64,000 nt of DNA. Source: Trissonchulus latispiculum (Eukaryota > Nematoda > Enoplea > Enoplida > Ironidae). The notes under the pieces were generated by a model, which worked only from the letters and a program-made list of their open reading frames with translations, was not told the DNA's origin and did not search any database. Below, one piece after another: positions 36,461 to 47,931 of this stretch. The first letter of the stretch is position 1. The number at the start of each line of letters is the position of its first letter. The position numbers and the translations under genes were made by a program. The stretch is taken from positions 1 through 64,000 of the forward strand of contig JASAND010007780.1 of NCBI GenBank assembly GCA_030248195.1. The letters are read 5' to 3'.

Positions 36461-36657
36461 AGTATGCCGGAATGCCAAAACAGCTAGAGTTACTGGAGGA
36501 CAACTATAGTCGATGGAAGAATCTGACTGAAGAGGCTAACAACGCCCCGGCCCATCTTGCCAATAATTGTTCCCAAAACTCCACCAACAGTATCCATGCC
36601 GAAAATAATGTTCCCCATACTGATAACGATAAGGACGAAGAAACAGCAGAGCATTAA
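36461..36657 (+). CDS. PDE8: PDE8 terminal exon
   Basis: The last exon follows a tgttttag acceptor and ends at TAA (36655-36657). It encodes EYAGMPKQLELLEDNYSRWK, the final catalytic helix, and then an Asn- and acid-rich tail (NNCSQNSTNS, DNDKDEETAEH) not expected to be conserved. Confidence 0.95.
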
Positions 36658-37589
36658 AATGCCACCTCCCTCCAGTCATAATATTCTTTTAATAATCCCA
36701 TCTATTCACGTATTTTTCGATCCCAAAGCTTCGGCTTAGAAACCCCTACCCTTTCTACTGTGATGACTCCTGTTCTATGGAACGCCGCTTTGAGGAGCGT
36801 TTCCTTTCCTCAATTCAATACTTATTAATATACCTACAGGGTAATTTGGTATATACGTTTCCTGCAGGCTCTGACACTGACTCGCGACTGACGCTAGAAC
36901 GGTGTTGCTCTTCCAGCCATCCAGAATGAATGAATGAATGAAATTTGTGAATGAACTACACCTACATACTGAGCGTATTTAATTTTTGTCATTCCAAATG
37001 TAAGATGTACGTACTGTTTAGTGTGACATGCAGTTTCCGGTTACCTGTTACTTTTTTGTTCAGTCCATATTTTTGCCACTCGCTTTTATTGCGTAGAGTA
37101 CCGGTCGCCTAACTGCAGCGTATATAGCATTTCTGAACATGAAGTAATGTTCTGAAGTAAAGAAGTAAAGAACATGAAGTTCTGAAGTAAAGAACATGAA
37201 GTAAAGTTCTGAACATGAAGAAACCATTGTAATAATGATGGATTAGTTTGCTTTCTTTTCCAGTCGAAACTGATGCAATGATGCAGTGAGGTGGCATTGT
37301 GAATGCAGCTAGTCATTATGTATAATTGCACTTGTTTTCCATGTTTGCACAGTCTCTCTGCTTTGATATATTGTTGTATATATCTGATATATCTGTCAGA
37401 ATTCTATAAATGTGGGCTCTCCTATTATCTGAATTAGTTCAGCTACATACAAGGTACCAGTCTAGTAGCAGCTGCTGTGAATAAGCTCCTGCTTTTGCAT
37501 TAGCCTAAAAGGTGATGATCAAACAAAAGTCAAAATAGAGATAGGTTGGCGATACGAAGGCAGAAAGCAGAAAACAAAAAAGTTTTTCT
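36658..37589 (+). other. PDE8 3' flank
   Basis: This follows the stop codon and should hold the 3' UTR. I see no AATAAA close to the stop; the nearest clear one on this strand is near 38139. Short repeats of GAAGTAAAGAACATGAAGT occur at 37140-37220. Nothing else was recognised. Confidence 0.45.
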
Positions 37590-38073
37590 CAAAACTTAAC
37601 CAGTTTAGTTCGAATTTGGTATGGATGCATTTGAATACATTTCTGATATATTTTTTTAAGTTTTCCAAGAAGAGACCAAAAGGATCAAAAACTTTTTGTC
37701 TTCAAATTTGATAAAAAGTTGCATACAGGGATTTTCTGGGTCGCTGAACACGGATCTGAAAACCGTTTTTCATCCAGCTTCTCATTAGTTTAATATAAGC
37801 TTAAAACTTAAGCTTGCAACTTTAGCTTACTTATAGCTAACAAAAATATGGATCAAAAAACGGTTTTCAGATTCGTGTTCAGTGGCCCAGAAAATTCTTG
37901 TATGCAACTTTTTATCAAATTTGCAGACAGAACAGTTTTTGGTTTCCCTTTTGCCCCCCCCTTTCCCCTCTTGAAATACTTTAAAATTTAAAATTTGTAG
38001 GAATGCTGCAGATCGATCAGAAATGTATTCAAATGCATCCCTACTAAATCATAACTAAATCGTTAAAGTTTTG
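37590..38073. mobile_element. Foldback element, family F1, copy 2
   Basis: A ~484-bp imperfect palindrome centred near 37810. Its outer blocks are CAAAACTTAACCAGTTTAGT and a mirrored right end, then GGATGCATTTGAATACATTTC/GAAATG...GCATCC. The inner part is related to 8257-8912 (ATCTGAAAACCGTTTTTC, ATATAAGCTTAAAACTTAAG). It probably belongs to the same MITE family. Confidence 0.85.
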
Positions 38074-38855
38074 CGTACGTACGTTTTGCGTAGGTATGCA
38101 CAGGAGTGCGCCTGCCTTAGTATCGTCGATAAGTTAGAATAAAGCACATTACAATTTGGAACGGACTAGTTGCATCCAAGTGATAATAGGTAATCAACCT
38201 GTGACTAAATTCGAGGTCAACCTCCTGTGCTGTATTACCCATATAAAATGTAAAAGGTCATTTCGTCGATGTATAGCTAAGTTTACTTAGGAGGAGTCTG
38301 AAGAACACTATATACTACGGGCAGGAGTTTTTAATTCTGTTATCTTAAGAAGGATAGTAAACCGTCATTCTGTTCTTTTATAATTGCCTAACCAGACACC
38401 AGTGCTCCGACCAGAAAACTCGAATGTTCTCCTTTTGGCGGAGCAAGGGAGTCGCCAAAACATCCTTCCTTCCTGTTTGGGAAAAGGCCAGCCAACAGCT
38501 AAGCAGCCTAACAGATTGCAGAAATACAGTTGCAAAACGTACATAAAAAATTCGGAAAAACAATTCGGAACTGCCTGCGCTCAATTAAACAGACAGATTT
38601 CTGCACTTAGAATTGGCTATTGACTACCACCTCCTCAAATGAGGACCTCTTTTGCAAGTCCTCCATCCCCTCCAAGCGACCTCGAGGGACCCCTTTTGAA
38701 GCTAAGTTGAATTGTTTGCTTGAGTTGAACTATTGTAATGCTCGGGTCTACTGCTACTCCGGACATACTGTAGGCAGAACTGACGGTGGCAGGTGCTGAA
38801 CAGGCGGTCAAGGGATTTTCCAGTTTTTTGCCCAAAAAACCAGAGTCTGAAGGTC
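38074..38855. other. Intergenic; fragment of the 53.4-kb MITE family
   Basis: Near 38394-38470 the words GTGCTCCGACCAGAAAACTCGA and GAATGTTCTCCTTTTGG resemble the right arm of the MITE at 53430-53930, so this is likely an old fragment. No gene was found. Confidence 0.4.
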
Positions 38856-38863
38856 CTCGTGGG

Positions 38864-39198
38864 TAATGTTGTTGCCCGGCCGGTTTTTTGACTCGGCCGG
38901 GGGGACCCGGCCGGCCGGGCTTGTGAACCCGGCCTGTCGGCCGGGTGATGCATACCGGCGGCCGGTCCCATTTTTGCCCTATTTTGCAAATTTTTTAGCA
39001 TTAAAGAATGTATACAGTTCTCCTGGTTATATATAACAGACAAAATCAAGTAGTGTCCTTTTTCTGAAGACCGGCCGGCCGGCCGGGTGATGGCCGGCGG
39101 CCGGCCAGCCAGCCGGCCGGAAACGGCCGGCCGGATTGGCGCCATAGTGGCCGGCCGGCAGGAGCGGCCGGGTTTTCCTCGGCCGGTCAACAACTCTA
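38864..39198. mobile_element. GGCCGG-rich hAT-like MITE 1, with 8-bp target duplication
   Basis: The ends are TAATGTTGTTGCCCGGCCGG and the mirror CCGGTCAACAACTCTA. CTCGTGGG flanks both sides (38856-38863, 39199-39206). Both subterminal regions are dense in GGCCGG; the centre (38970-39070) is AT-rich. The 335-bp element has no ORF of note. Its 8-bp duplication and TA(G/A)NG-type ends fit hAT. Confidence 0.9.
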
Positions 39199-39723
39199 CT
39201 CGTGGGGGAGAGCTTTTGATAAGGGGTGGTCTAAGCTTGGGATGAAATCTTCCCCAATTATCCCTTCCAGGCGCAAGTATGCTCTAATCCCTTCGTCATT
39301 TTCGACATATTGCAAAGAATTTGTAAAATTTGACCAAATCTGCATAGTTTTAGAATATTTTTGCGGATTTGTACTTGAATGCAGCCAGAACAATTGTGGA
39401 CAAAATGTTACAAGTACGCTTTACCGCTTAGCTGTTTGCTGTGCTGACTTCGCATAAAAGACTCCTCCAGAGTTCCAGACTTCACAGGAGACAAGACTAA
39501 ATGTGAACAACTTTGCTTAATGTTCCTTTTTAAGGGTCTATTCGTTCAGGGTTTTATATACATTTTAATAGTTTCAGAACCTTACGTGTTCCTTTTTCTC
39601 TACAACACCATTGAAGGCTCCATTAATTTTTCATCCTAAATCTCGTACAAAAGCGAACAAGAAGCGGCGAGGCGGAAACACAGACTAAATATCGTATCCC
39701 CAAGTCTAGCTACTAGCAAGGGA

Positions 39724-39999
39724 TAGTGTTGTTGACCGGTTGTTCCGTTTCCGTGCGCCGACCCGGCTCGAAGGCGATAAACGGCCAGCTGGCTGTCCTG
39801 TATTCTCGTAATTTTGAGGCAGTTTTACAGAGGAAACTAGTAAATCACTGAAATATAAGATTGACCGGCCGGCCGACCGTTCGCCGGCCTGGAAACGTCC
39901 GAAACGTCCTTCCGTCCGAAATTGATCGACCGGCCGAGTGTCCCAATGGCTGTTTGTTCGCTGGCTGGCTGTTTTGCACCTGGCCGGTCAACAGCATTA
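39724..39999. mobile_element. GGCCGG-rich hAT-like MITE 2
   Basis: Ends TAGTGTTGTTGACCGG and mirror CCGGTCAACAGCATTA, clearly the same family as 38864-39198. The internal GGCCGG content is lower and mutated, and I cannot see a convincing target duplication, so this copy is older. Confidence 0.8.
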
Positions 40000-40240
40000 G
40001 TACAGGTGTGGTTATGTATTGATCACAGACTAATTGAATTTCATCTGCCACTTGCACATAAAAAGGATACAGCCGTTCGACTTCAATAAGTTTCAGAGAT
40101 GTAGACTAAAAGAAGTAGATAGTATTTACATTAATTGCTTATTGAAAAACATGCTGATATACATAACCCACCTTAGCATTATATTAACAGACAGGAATGT
40201 ATGCAACACAAAATCTCAAAAACACCTGTGGTATACTGAT

Positions 40241-40246
40241 TTTATT
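40241..40246 (-). terminator. Polyadenylation signal AATAAA of the collagen gene
   Basis: The plus strand reads TTTATT, i.e. AATAAA on the minus strand, about 150 bases past the collagen stop codon. Position and strand fit a 3'-end signal. Confidence 0.6.
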
Positions 40247-40392
40247 TAAATTACACAACAAACCACATTAGCAAAACCACAATATACAATCAATATGTCT
40301 AAGAATGAGAGTTCACCAAAACAGTGGGAAGAATCAGGCAAAATTGCGGACTTTAAGGCTCATCAAAGGAGTACATCAGGATGTCTGGAGTA

Positions 40393-40811
40393 CTAGTGTT
40401 TCGCTTTGCCTGAGTCGACGAAAAAGACACCCCCATCTGTGGCACAGTAGGTTGGGCAGATACCTTCTTCACCAGGTGGTCCCACTGGTCCAGGTGGTCC
40501 CGTCGGTCCCTTCTTTCCGTCTGTTCCCGGAATTCCAGGAGCTCCTTTCGGACCCTTAGGTCCCATCGGTCCAGGCGGTCCATCATCTCCCGGTATGCCA
40601 GGTGGTCCCGGTGGCCCTTGAGGTCCAACGTCCCCAATTGGACCCGGGTCTCCGGGTACCAATGCACTAGACTTAGCTGGAGGACCGGGATCACCTGATG
40701 CGCCATCTTTGCCTGGCTCGCCTGGTGGGCCGGGGGGACCTCTTGGACCGGGCGCACCGGATTCCCCGTTTTTCCCAGGTTCCCCAGGCAAACCTGGTGC
40801 ACCAGTATCTC
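40393..40811 (-). CDS. Cuticle collagen exon 4 (main Gly-X-Y domain and C-terminus)
   Basis: A 419-nt exon after a tattcatag acceptor, ending at TAG. It encodes long Gly-X-Y runs ([35 protein letters not shown]), interrupted once by [10 protein letters not shown]. The tail has [10 protein letters not shown], the cysteine pair typical of the cuticle collagen C-terminus, then ends DSGKAKH. Confidence 0.96.
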
Positions 40812-42015
40812 CTATGAATAAAAAGAATAAAAAATTAAAATGAGACCGTCAAAACTAATTAACTAATTAAGCCAAAACTAATTGAAAGAACGGTAACAAT
40901 TGTCAAACAGAAAGGAGTTGGACTTGCTAGGAAATGGCTGCAAAATAAGATAACTTCTTGAAACTTTTCGTGTTTAATAATTCAACTTGTTCTCATGAAA
41001 CTGAAATTTAGCTAAAAACAGAAGGACATATGGTCATATGGTTTTTTGCATAAACCTGAGCTTTTATAATGCCAAAACAATATTTTGAGATAGACAGGAG
41101 ACGAGACAGGACAGGATTTGAGTCAGAAATTTTCCTTGTAGTCCTTTAGTGCTTGGGAAAGGGAGTGTGATTACTGAACTTGGCAACTGTTGTCGCCCGT
41201 TCATTGGTATTATGTTGACAGCGAATCATTTTCTTGAATCTTGTGCTGATGTTTATTCTCTGATATTGCAGGAAAGTATAGTCGTCGCCTTATACTGTTT
41301 CTCGAGACAAGAGTCCGCCGCTCACCTAAGTAAAACAGCCTCATTGCGGCTGCTGATTACAGAAGGAGCATTGGCAGACCAATATGGAGCAGGACCAAAT
41401 CCCGCATGGCGTGTCAGCTAAGTTAGCATTCGCTTTTAGTTTTTGCCTTGACAATTTGATTGGGATAGGGGTAGGCATGGAGGGTGAAAAAGGTCCCTCT
41501 GTGTCTGCTTCTATTCTCCAGTTAAATTGCAGGAAAATAGGCAAAATTAAGGAGCCTCATTAAAGTCTAAGTTATACTTTTAGATTTAAATTTTAAAATT
41601 TAATGTCGGAGAAAATGCGCACACGTTTTTAAAGACACGGACTTTTCACATCTATCCTATCTGAGTGCTCGCCTATCCCTTCCCGTTCCATTTCTGCAGC
41701 CCTTTTTTCCTTTTATATCCCAAGCTGTCGAGCAAGCTTTGCTGGTTTTCAGCCATCCTAGTTGTAATTGACATGCGGGGCTCAGTGGTGGTTGGCCAGA
41801 CAACCATTGCTGACCTGGGTGCAACTGAAATAACTGGCTTGGGGGTCACGTTTCTGTCCTTGACCTTCGCCTCTCCGCATCTTGCCCGTATTTTTAGACG
41901 GTCTGCGGAGAGCAGCAACGCATGGCCACATAGTGTGCCGCTGTTGCTAGGCCCTGCTCAAAAAAAAGAAAGGAGTTGCGCACTACACAAACAAATATAA
42001 ACATAATGGTTATAC
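40812..42015 (-). other. Collagen intron 3, with a possible SINE
   Basis: Between 41773 and 41985 is a GC-richer insert starting GCGGGGCTCAGTGGTGGTTG and ending in an A-rich run (AAAAAAAAGAAAGGA). The start is weakly A-box-like, so it may be a SINE, but no good B box is seen. The rest is AT-rich intron. Confidence 0.35.
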
Positions 42016-42210
42016 CTGGAGCTCCTGGAGGGCCAGGTGGGCCTGGTGGTCCGGTTGGACAAGGAGCGCAGGGAGGCGGTGAGGTCACAGTGCAAGGACC
42101 GGTGGCAGGCATGCCCGGTCTACCCGGCGTGCCGGGATTTCCAGGGATACCGTTTTCTCCATTCCGGCCTGGCACACCCGGAGGTCCTGGGGGTCCGGGA
42201 ATGCAACAAC
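42016..42210 (-). CDS. Cuticle collagen exon 3 (first Gly-X-Y block)
   Basis: A 195-nt exon between a ttgttttag acceptor and a gtataa donor. With the preceding split codon it gives the cysteine cluster [11 protein letters not shown], then [12 protein letters not shown], a Cys-rich interruption ([13 protein letters not shown]) and [13 protein letters not shown]. The interruption with three Cys between Gly-X-Y blocks is typical for this family. Confidence 0.96.
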
Positions 42211-42349
42211 CTAAAACAAAATAATTAGGAAAATGATAGATTGACCATTGCTATGCTTAATTATTAATGCTTAGTAGATGTCGGAAAAGCTTGAAAGGCA
42301 GAGTAGACAAGGTTTGTAACCATTTCTTGACCTTTGATCAGGGGAAACC

Positions 42350-42535
42350 GAGGAAAATTCAAAGACGGAGGAGACATTTGGCGCCGAATACAATTAAAAG
42401 ACACAGTAGAGAAGCACGGAAACTCTGTACTTCGGCATGAATAAAAACTGGCCCGGCTGGGATCGAATCGAACCACAGATTTTCTGATCTGCAGTGGGCG
42501 TTCTATTTCTGTACACCCCTGAACCATCTCGCATA
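42350..42535 (-). mobile_element. Possible tRNA-derived SINE, family C, in collagen intron
   Basis: On the minus strand a tRNA-like head is visible: GATGGTTCAGGGGT as A-box region and GTGGTTCGATTCGATCCCA as B-box region. Only one copy is in the window, so the call rests on the promoter-like boxes. Confidence 0.4.
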
Positions 42536-42966
42536 CTAATTTTTTACAAGCCTGCTCCCAAAGAAAAATCTTTCCCTTGAACGGAAATTACATTGACGGA
42601 TTTAGACAAAGCTGTTGGGTTTGGATGATGTTTTGGTGGCAATTTTTGTTAGCAATGCCTTGTGTGCTGGTTGAAGGCACTACTAGATTGATACTAGATT
42701 AATAGTATGTTCTTATATCTAAAGACGAAACTTGGGATTGTGAATATGGAATACGAACAGGAATAGAATTAGGAATCCGTTATGTTGTTTCCTAAGTGTA
42801 ACATTTGAACCACAACCAGGTAGTAAAACGTATATTTTAGAAGCGACGGTAAGTTGAAGGTTAATAAGGCGGTTATATAAAGACTCTTTTACATATTATT
42901 GATGTTTCGAAGGCAATCGTTTAGGCAATATGTAGATCGCATCAAAAATTATTGATCACACATTAC

Positions 42967-43105
42967 CTCCACAGGAACTGGTCCCTGGCGCTGAACCAGC
43001 CCAACTTGACCCAGGCCAGGACTGTCTGACTGTTCTCGTTTGATTCTTCTTTGACTGATTCAGCTTCAACCTCAGCATCTCCTTGTAAACATCACCAGCG
43101 GAATC
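42967..43105 (-). CDS. Cuticle collagen exon 2 (propeptide processing region)
   Basis: A 139-nt exon between a tttttgcag acceptor and a gtaatg donor, phase 0 in and phase 1 out. It encodes DSAGDVYKEMLRLKLNQSKK, then NQTRTVRQSW and SAPGTSSCG. RTVR fits the RxxR furin-like cleavage site (homology box A region) that follows the membrane anchor in cuticle collagens. Confidence 0.93.
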
Positions 43106-43418
43106 CTGCAAAAATACATATTATAGTGAACACTGCAGAAAAAACATCTGTGTTGGCATTTCCAGTTAAGTTTAGTAGCACGTTTTTAGTACTCCTCAGT
43201 ACTTCAGACCAAAGTTGCCACCTTTCAACTTTCCCGTCTGCTTGACTGGTTTCAGCTTCCGCAACCCGATCACTGTTGTTACCGTAGTTAGAGTACTAAG
43301 CTAGCACCGTTGAGGAAGTGAATCGGCTGGGACAGTCTAAACACTATGAATGGAGTGGAAGCGGTCCAGGCTGCCGTTTCGAGTCATTTGTCGTGTTTGA
43401 GGCGTCCTTCTACATTCT

Positions 43419-43777
43419 GTGTGTGTAGAGGTGTTCGACTAAAGATCGTACGGTCCTAGGTTCGAACTCTCGCTGCCACAAGACTTTCGCAAATCCCCTT
43501 GAGCAAGGGACCAAGCACATATCGGTTCGCCGTGGGCTCCAGCCAACCCAGCTGTCTATCCTTAACTGGTCGGTAAATGGGTACAACTGCAGTGGGAAGG
43601 TAACAGGAGTCTGTGTTCTGGCGTAATGCCTGATGAAGGGCTGGTCCCCCTTCCACAGATGTAGTCAAGATTAAAGTTGTCGCTCCTGACTTCGGGCTGT
43701 GAATCCGGAGATAAGCACCGGCACCCTATAACCTTCTGTAGGTTGGAGTTCTCTCCAGGGGTCACTTTACCTTTACC
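43419..43777 (+). mobile_element. tRNA-derived SINE, family B, copy 2, with 10-bp target duplication
   Basis: Body matches 28955-29317 (GGTTCGCCGTGGGCTC, GTGGGAAGGTAAC, GCACCGGCACCCTA). The tRNA-like head has a B box GGTTCGAACTCTC. TCTACATTCT flanks both sides (43409-43418, 43778-43787). It lies in collagen intron 1, antisense to the gene. Confidence 0.9.
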
Positions 43778-44409
43778 TCTACATTCTCGTGACTTTCACT
43801 CTTTCAAACTAGCATCATGACCGAACACTGGGCTGGAACACTAATAGCTTAACTGAGCTTAACAAAGACAAGTAGGCCCCTAAAAAGGGGCATTATCTCG
43901 CCGCTGAACGTAATCCGTGCCATGGTATTTTCAGAACACACATTTGTACACAATTTCTGCATTTTTGCACGATATTTCGTACCCCTATGAACAGCTGTTA
44001 TGATACATATACTAAAGGTTTATGGGATACATGGTGAAATTAATTTTCTGAGAAAAACTGGATTAACATGCCACAATGTTTGAAACAAAACGAAATGAAT
44101 ACACAAATCAATAGATCTAGTAGGATCCACAGAAATCACTTTTGTAGATGATAATTACAAAACTGCAACATTATCCTTTCCAACGTTGGCATTACTGGAG
44201 AAAATACTGATGTAGCTGTTACAGTGGAGGGTTCAAAAGCTGCAATGGAACAACTAACCACACAGGTGCACTTTTGTAAAAAATGCAAAAAAGCAATAAC
44301 TGTTAAACATCAAAGTCCAAGACGTGAATACCCAAAATAATGTTGTTTTACGTTTTGCTAAGATAACCAAAACATCATCGCCTGAGTTAAGCAAAAGCTT
44401 CCTCCTTAC

Positions 44410-44586
44410 CCGACAGAAGTCCACATCTGTCTGTAATCTGGACTGCATTCGGTAGACATAGTTGTAGGCCAGGGGAATACTCAGACTAACGGCAATCACA
44501 GCAAGGATACTGAAGGTAATTGAGGAAAAGGCTACAACTCGATAGGCAAACTCATTTGAACTGTCCTCAGACTTTGAGGTCGACAT
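44410..44586 (-). CDS. Cuticle collagen exon 1 (N-terminal domain)
   Basis: A 177-nt exon (59 codons) from ATG to a gtaagg donor. It encodes YRVVAFSSITFSILAVIAVS, a hydrophobic signal-anchor, then YVYRMQSRLQTDVDFCR. This is the Col_cuticle_N domain (Pfam PF01484), found essentially only in nematodes, and is the best evidence for the organism. Confidence 0.97.
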
Positions 44587-47434
44587 TTCGCCAATGCGAC
44601 CCAGACAGGGGGAATGCCAAGAAATAAGTCAAAATTAGAGTAAATAGAAAAGTTAATTATTAATCACTGTTGACTATTGCATAATTAGATTTCTTCTAAA
44701 GCACAGAAACTTTAACTGCAACCAGATGTAAAAGAAGAAGCACTACAGTAAAGAGTCTATTGAAAAGTCTTAACATTTCACAAATTCTCCCAAAGGCACG
44801 ACCCTGTGACCTACAACTTTTACCATGGCAAAATTTGAAGACGTGAATTTTGGTGATTTTAGACATCTTTTCGTGTGCCGTAACTTGCAAACTAGGTGAC
44901 GCACTAATCATATTACGTAGTACATTTCTCCTTCTTGTTAGAGCGCAGTTCATTTCAGACTGCAGTGAAACTTTCTCTCCTATACTTTCTCAAATTTCAC
45001 TTTTGTGTGACACTTTAATTGTGCAAAATTAAGGACATCCCAAAGCAAACAATGCTAAACTGCTTCCAACGATTTTTAACTGGATCAAACATCTCCATAT
45101 CTCGATTAACAAAAGTGTTTCAGAAATAATAACTGAATTTACGCAACTGAATTGAATAGTTAATTTCCTAAGTTATTGCAGAAAAACTTTCTCGGCTCTA
45201 AAAACCTCAATAGCCCCATTAGCCTAGGCAGCATGACCTAGGAAACTGATGGATAAGCCGTATAAATAAGTTCAAATTTGGTCGTGTGGTGTACTAGCTA
45301 CATATATGACAGGGCGATTCACTTAAGAGAAGATGGACTGGTCTGTGACCTTATCTCGGCCGGCCAATTCTTTACTTTCAATTCTGACGAATTCTGACCT
45401 TCCATGAAACCCCACTCAATGGTGCTCTGTTCTGCACCTGACGCATAGTGAAACTGGGTATATATAATCCATTGCCCACAAGAGTATTGCCAATCTGCTG
45501 CGTCAAACACTTCAGATGATATCGAATGTTGAGGAAATTTCTTTTAGTTTTTCGCTTTAAATTTTGCTAATTTATTTTGTGATATTTCAATTATGTCTGA
45601 AAATGTAAAGAAAAAGTAATAGAATATAGCGTTGCAAATTGGACACACACCAAGAATGTTGAATGGTGACTTTTATAAAAAATTACTTACAAATCGTTCC
45701 TAAAAGTAATAAATATTAATATTAATGATTTCATCCGGTGCGTAGTAGCAGAAAATCAGAAGAGTTTGCTTAAGATTTTCTAGATTCCAGGTAATCTTTA
45801 CCTATATTTATCGCTTAATAAAATGTTGCAATATATGCCATAACCATTAAGTAACCTATTCATTTCTAATTAATCGTAATTCATTTGTATGTATGTATGT
45901 ATATACGTATTTTAAGTCACTTAATGGTTTTAAACAACTTACAGTTTAGTGCTTATACCTTTCCTAATTTAAAAAATTTTGTAAATAATTTTTTGTATTG
46001 AACCTCTGATGTTTTGCTCATTTTAAGTTTACTTAAAAGTTTAAAGTTGCAATTTGTGTATTTTTATTAAGTAGCTATTCATGTTTAATTAATCGTAATT
46101 CATTGTGATTATAAAATACATATAATATAATTTTAGAAACTGCGAAACTAAAATTAATTTTATAATCTTGTGAACTATGTAATATTTTTAACTTCTCAAG
46201 TTTATATTAATGCACCCCCTTTGCACATATTGAGATTCTGTATGGCCTATATACCTTTTAACATTACGTATTACGTCGGCTGCCTTTGTATCCCTAGCCA
46301 CACAAAAAGACAATATCGTTTAAAAAAACAGATATTTAACAGAAAATACTGTATTTATTGGACGAGTTTCAGTAAAAATGGTATTCACGTGTAAAGATAG
46401 GAAGGGAGTTTAAAGAAATACCATTCTTACTATTAAATAGTGTATTTACTGAAATCGGCCAGTAAAACAGTATTTACTGAACGTAGAAATTACTACGACA
46501 TATACAACGCCATAGATGGAGCTGGACTTCCCAGTTTAGTCCATTCCTTTCTCACTATTTAAGAGTATTATTTAACCAAAATTTGGACTGAGGATGCTTT
46601 CGAATATTACAGAAATTTTGAATTTCGTGAAAATTGAGATTTTGGATTAACATTGAAAGATTAACTTGCGCAACTCTTCAGCAAGTACCAAAGCAGATTA
46701 ATTTTAGTTACCGAAGTTGCACGGAGGGCGGGCATTAGTTTTTAATGAAATTTAGGATCATATCAAGGAAGTCCCCCCTATTAGCAAAATTGGTCAATTT
46801 CAACAGCATGCTGCTGGCGACTGATACAATGTTAGACCTTAAATCGCACATCGTTGGAAAGCTGACGACATGCTCTGTGCAGTGGTATAATACATTTTGC
46901 TATAGGTTGTCTCTAGAAAATGTTATCTTGAAAACTTTGCCAAAATTTGTCGTTTTGGTGGATTTTTCTAAACTTTGACAAGTAAAACTTTGTAGGTGTA
47001 AGCTGCAGCAAAATGGCTTACAGCATTGGAGCTTACAACATTTTTAAAAAAACAATATGAATATGAAAAGTAAGCATGTCTTTAGGTATAGGAACGATAT
47101 GATATAGGAACGGTAAAGGAAAAATATAAGAACGATTTAGTTAAATTATTTGTTAAATTCACTAGATGTTCACTAGATGTTCACTACAGCTAAACAGTTA
47201 AGTTACTTTGAGCTAGGCAAATTTTAGTTTCAGTCAATAGTTTGCTGGTGTTACTTTTTGCTTACAAAACTTAATGGGTTTTCAGTCTGTAGGTATGCCA
47301 TTTCAGGTTTTCTCTGAGAAAACGTAACATGCAAACCTGAATGTGGGTCGTGCGGGTCGTGAGTTTTGTATGAACACCCGTATTTAACACGTGTAGATAG
47401 TCTATGTAGAAGGCCCTGCTTTTGGTCACCTATG
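44587..47434. other. Upstream of collagen; no recognised gene
   Basis: AT-rich intergenic sequence containing the collagen promoter side. A SINE family A fragment is at ~45361-45392, and a small imperfect palindrome with AAATACTGTATTTA-like ends is at ~46344-46488. No supported ORF. Confidence 0.45.
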
Positions 47435-47442
47435 ACTATGAC

Positions 47443-47923
47443 TAGTGTTTGAGGCCGGCCGGGGTTTCACCGGCCGGCCGATCGCCGGCCGGCCCGGCCG
47501 AGCCCATCGGCCGGCCGGCCGGTGAGCCGGCCGGCCGGCCGGCGGCCGGTGAGTCCGTAGGCCGGCCGGTGGCCGGCCGGTCGGAAGCTACCGGCCTAGA
47601 GCACTTTGCAGTGCAGTTATAATAACTACTAAGATAATTATTTTCGGACGTTATCTTGGAAAAATAGCACAGCATAGCATAGAAAATTAGCATAACTAGA
47701 TTTGGAGTTCATTTTAAGCTTAGTTGCTTTATTTTGTAAATTTCTGATTGGTGATTTGTATCCCAGCCGGCGGCCGGCCGGCCGGCCGGTCGGCCGTTAG
47801 CCGGCCGGCCTCACCGGCCGCCGGCCGGGCGGCCGGCCGTTAGCCGGCGGCCGGCCGGCGAGCAAAAGTTGTCGGCCGGCGGCCGGCCGCCGGCCGGCTT
47901 AGGCCGGCCGGCCTCAAACACTA
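47443..47923. mobile_element. GGCCGG-rich hAT-like MITE 3, with 8-bp target duplication
   Basis: Ends TAGTGTTTGAGGCCGGCCGG and mirror GGCCGGCCTCAAACACTA. ACTATGAC flanks both sides (47435-47442, 47924-47931). Two subterminal blocks (47453-47600, 47765-47915) are almost pure GGCCGGCC/CCGGCCGG, around an AT-rich core. 481 bp. The intact ends and clean duplication suggest it is young. Confidence 0.93.
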
Positions 47924-47931
47924 ACTATGAC

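Larger units (their letters stand above)
40393..44586 (-). other. Gene extent: nematode cuticle collagen, four exons
   Basis: Four exons with matching phases give 930 nt and a protein of 309 residues, the usual size of nematode cuticle collagens. Order: signal-anchor N-terminal domain, RTVR processing site, CGCC cysteine cluster, short Gly-X-Y block, Cys-containing interruption, long Gly-X-Y block with interruptions, short tail with two Cys. The product is expected to be secreted by the hypodermis and crosslinked into the cuticle. The gene runs opposite to PDE8 and converges with it. Confidence 0.95.

Noticed and set aside
38870..39990. CpG island or GC-rich gene promoter
   Set aside because: The GC content comes from the subterminal repeats of two MITEs with inverted ends, one of which also has a clear 8-bp target duplication.
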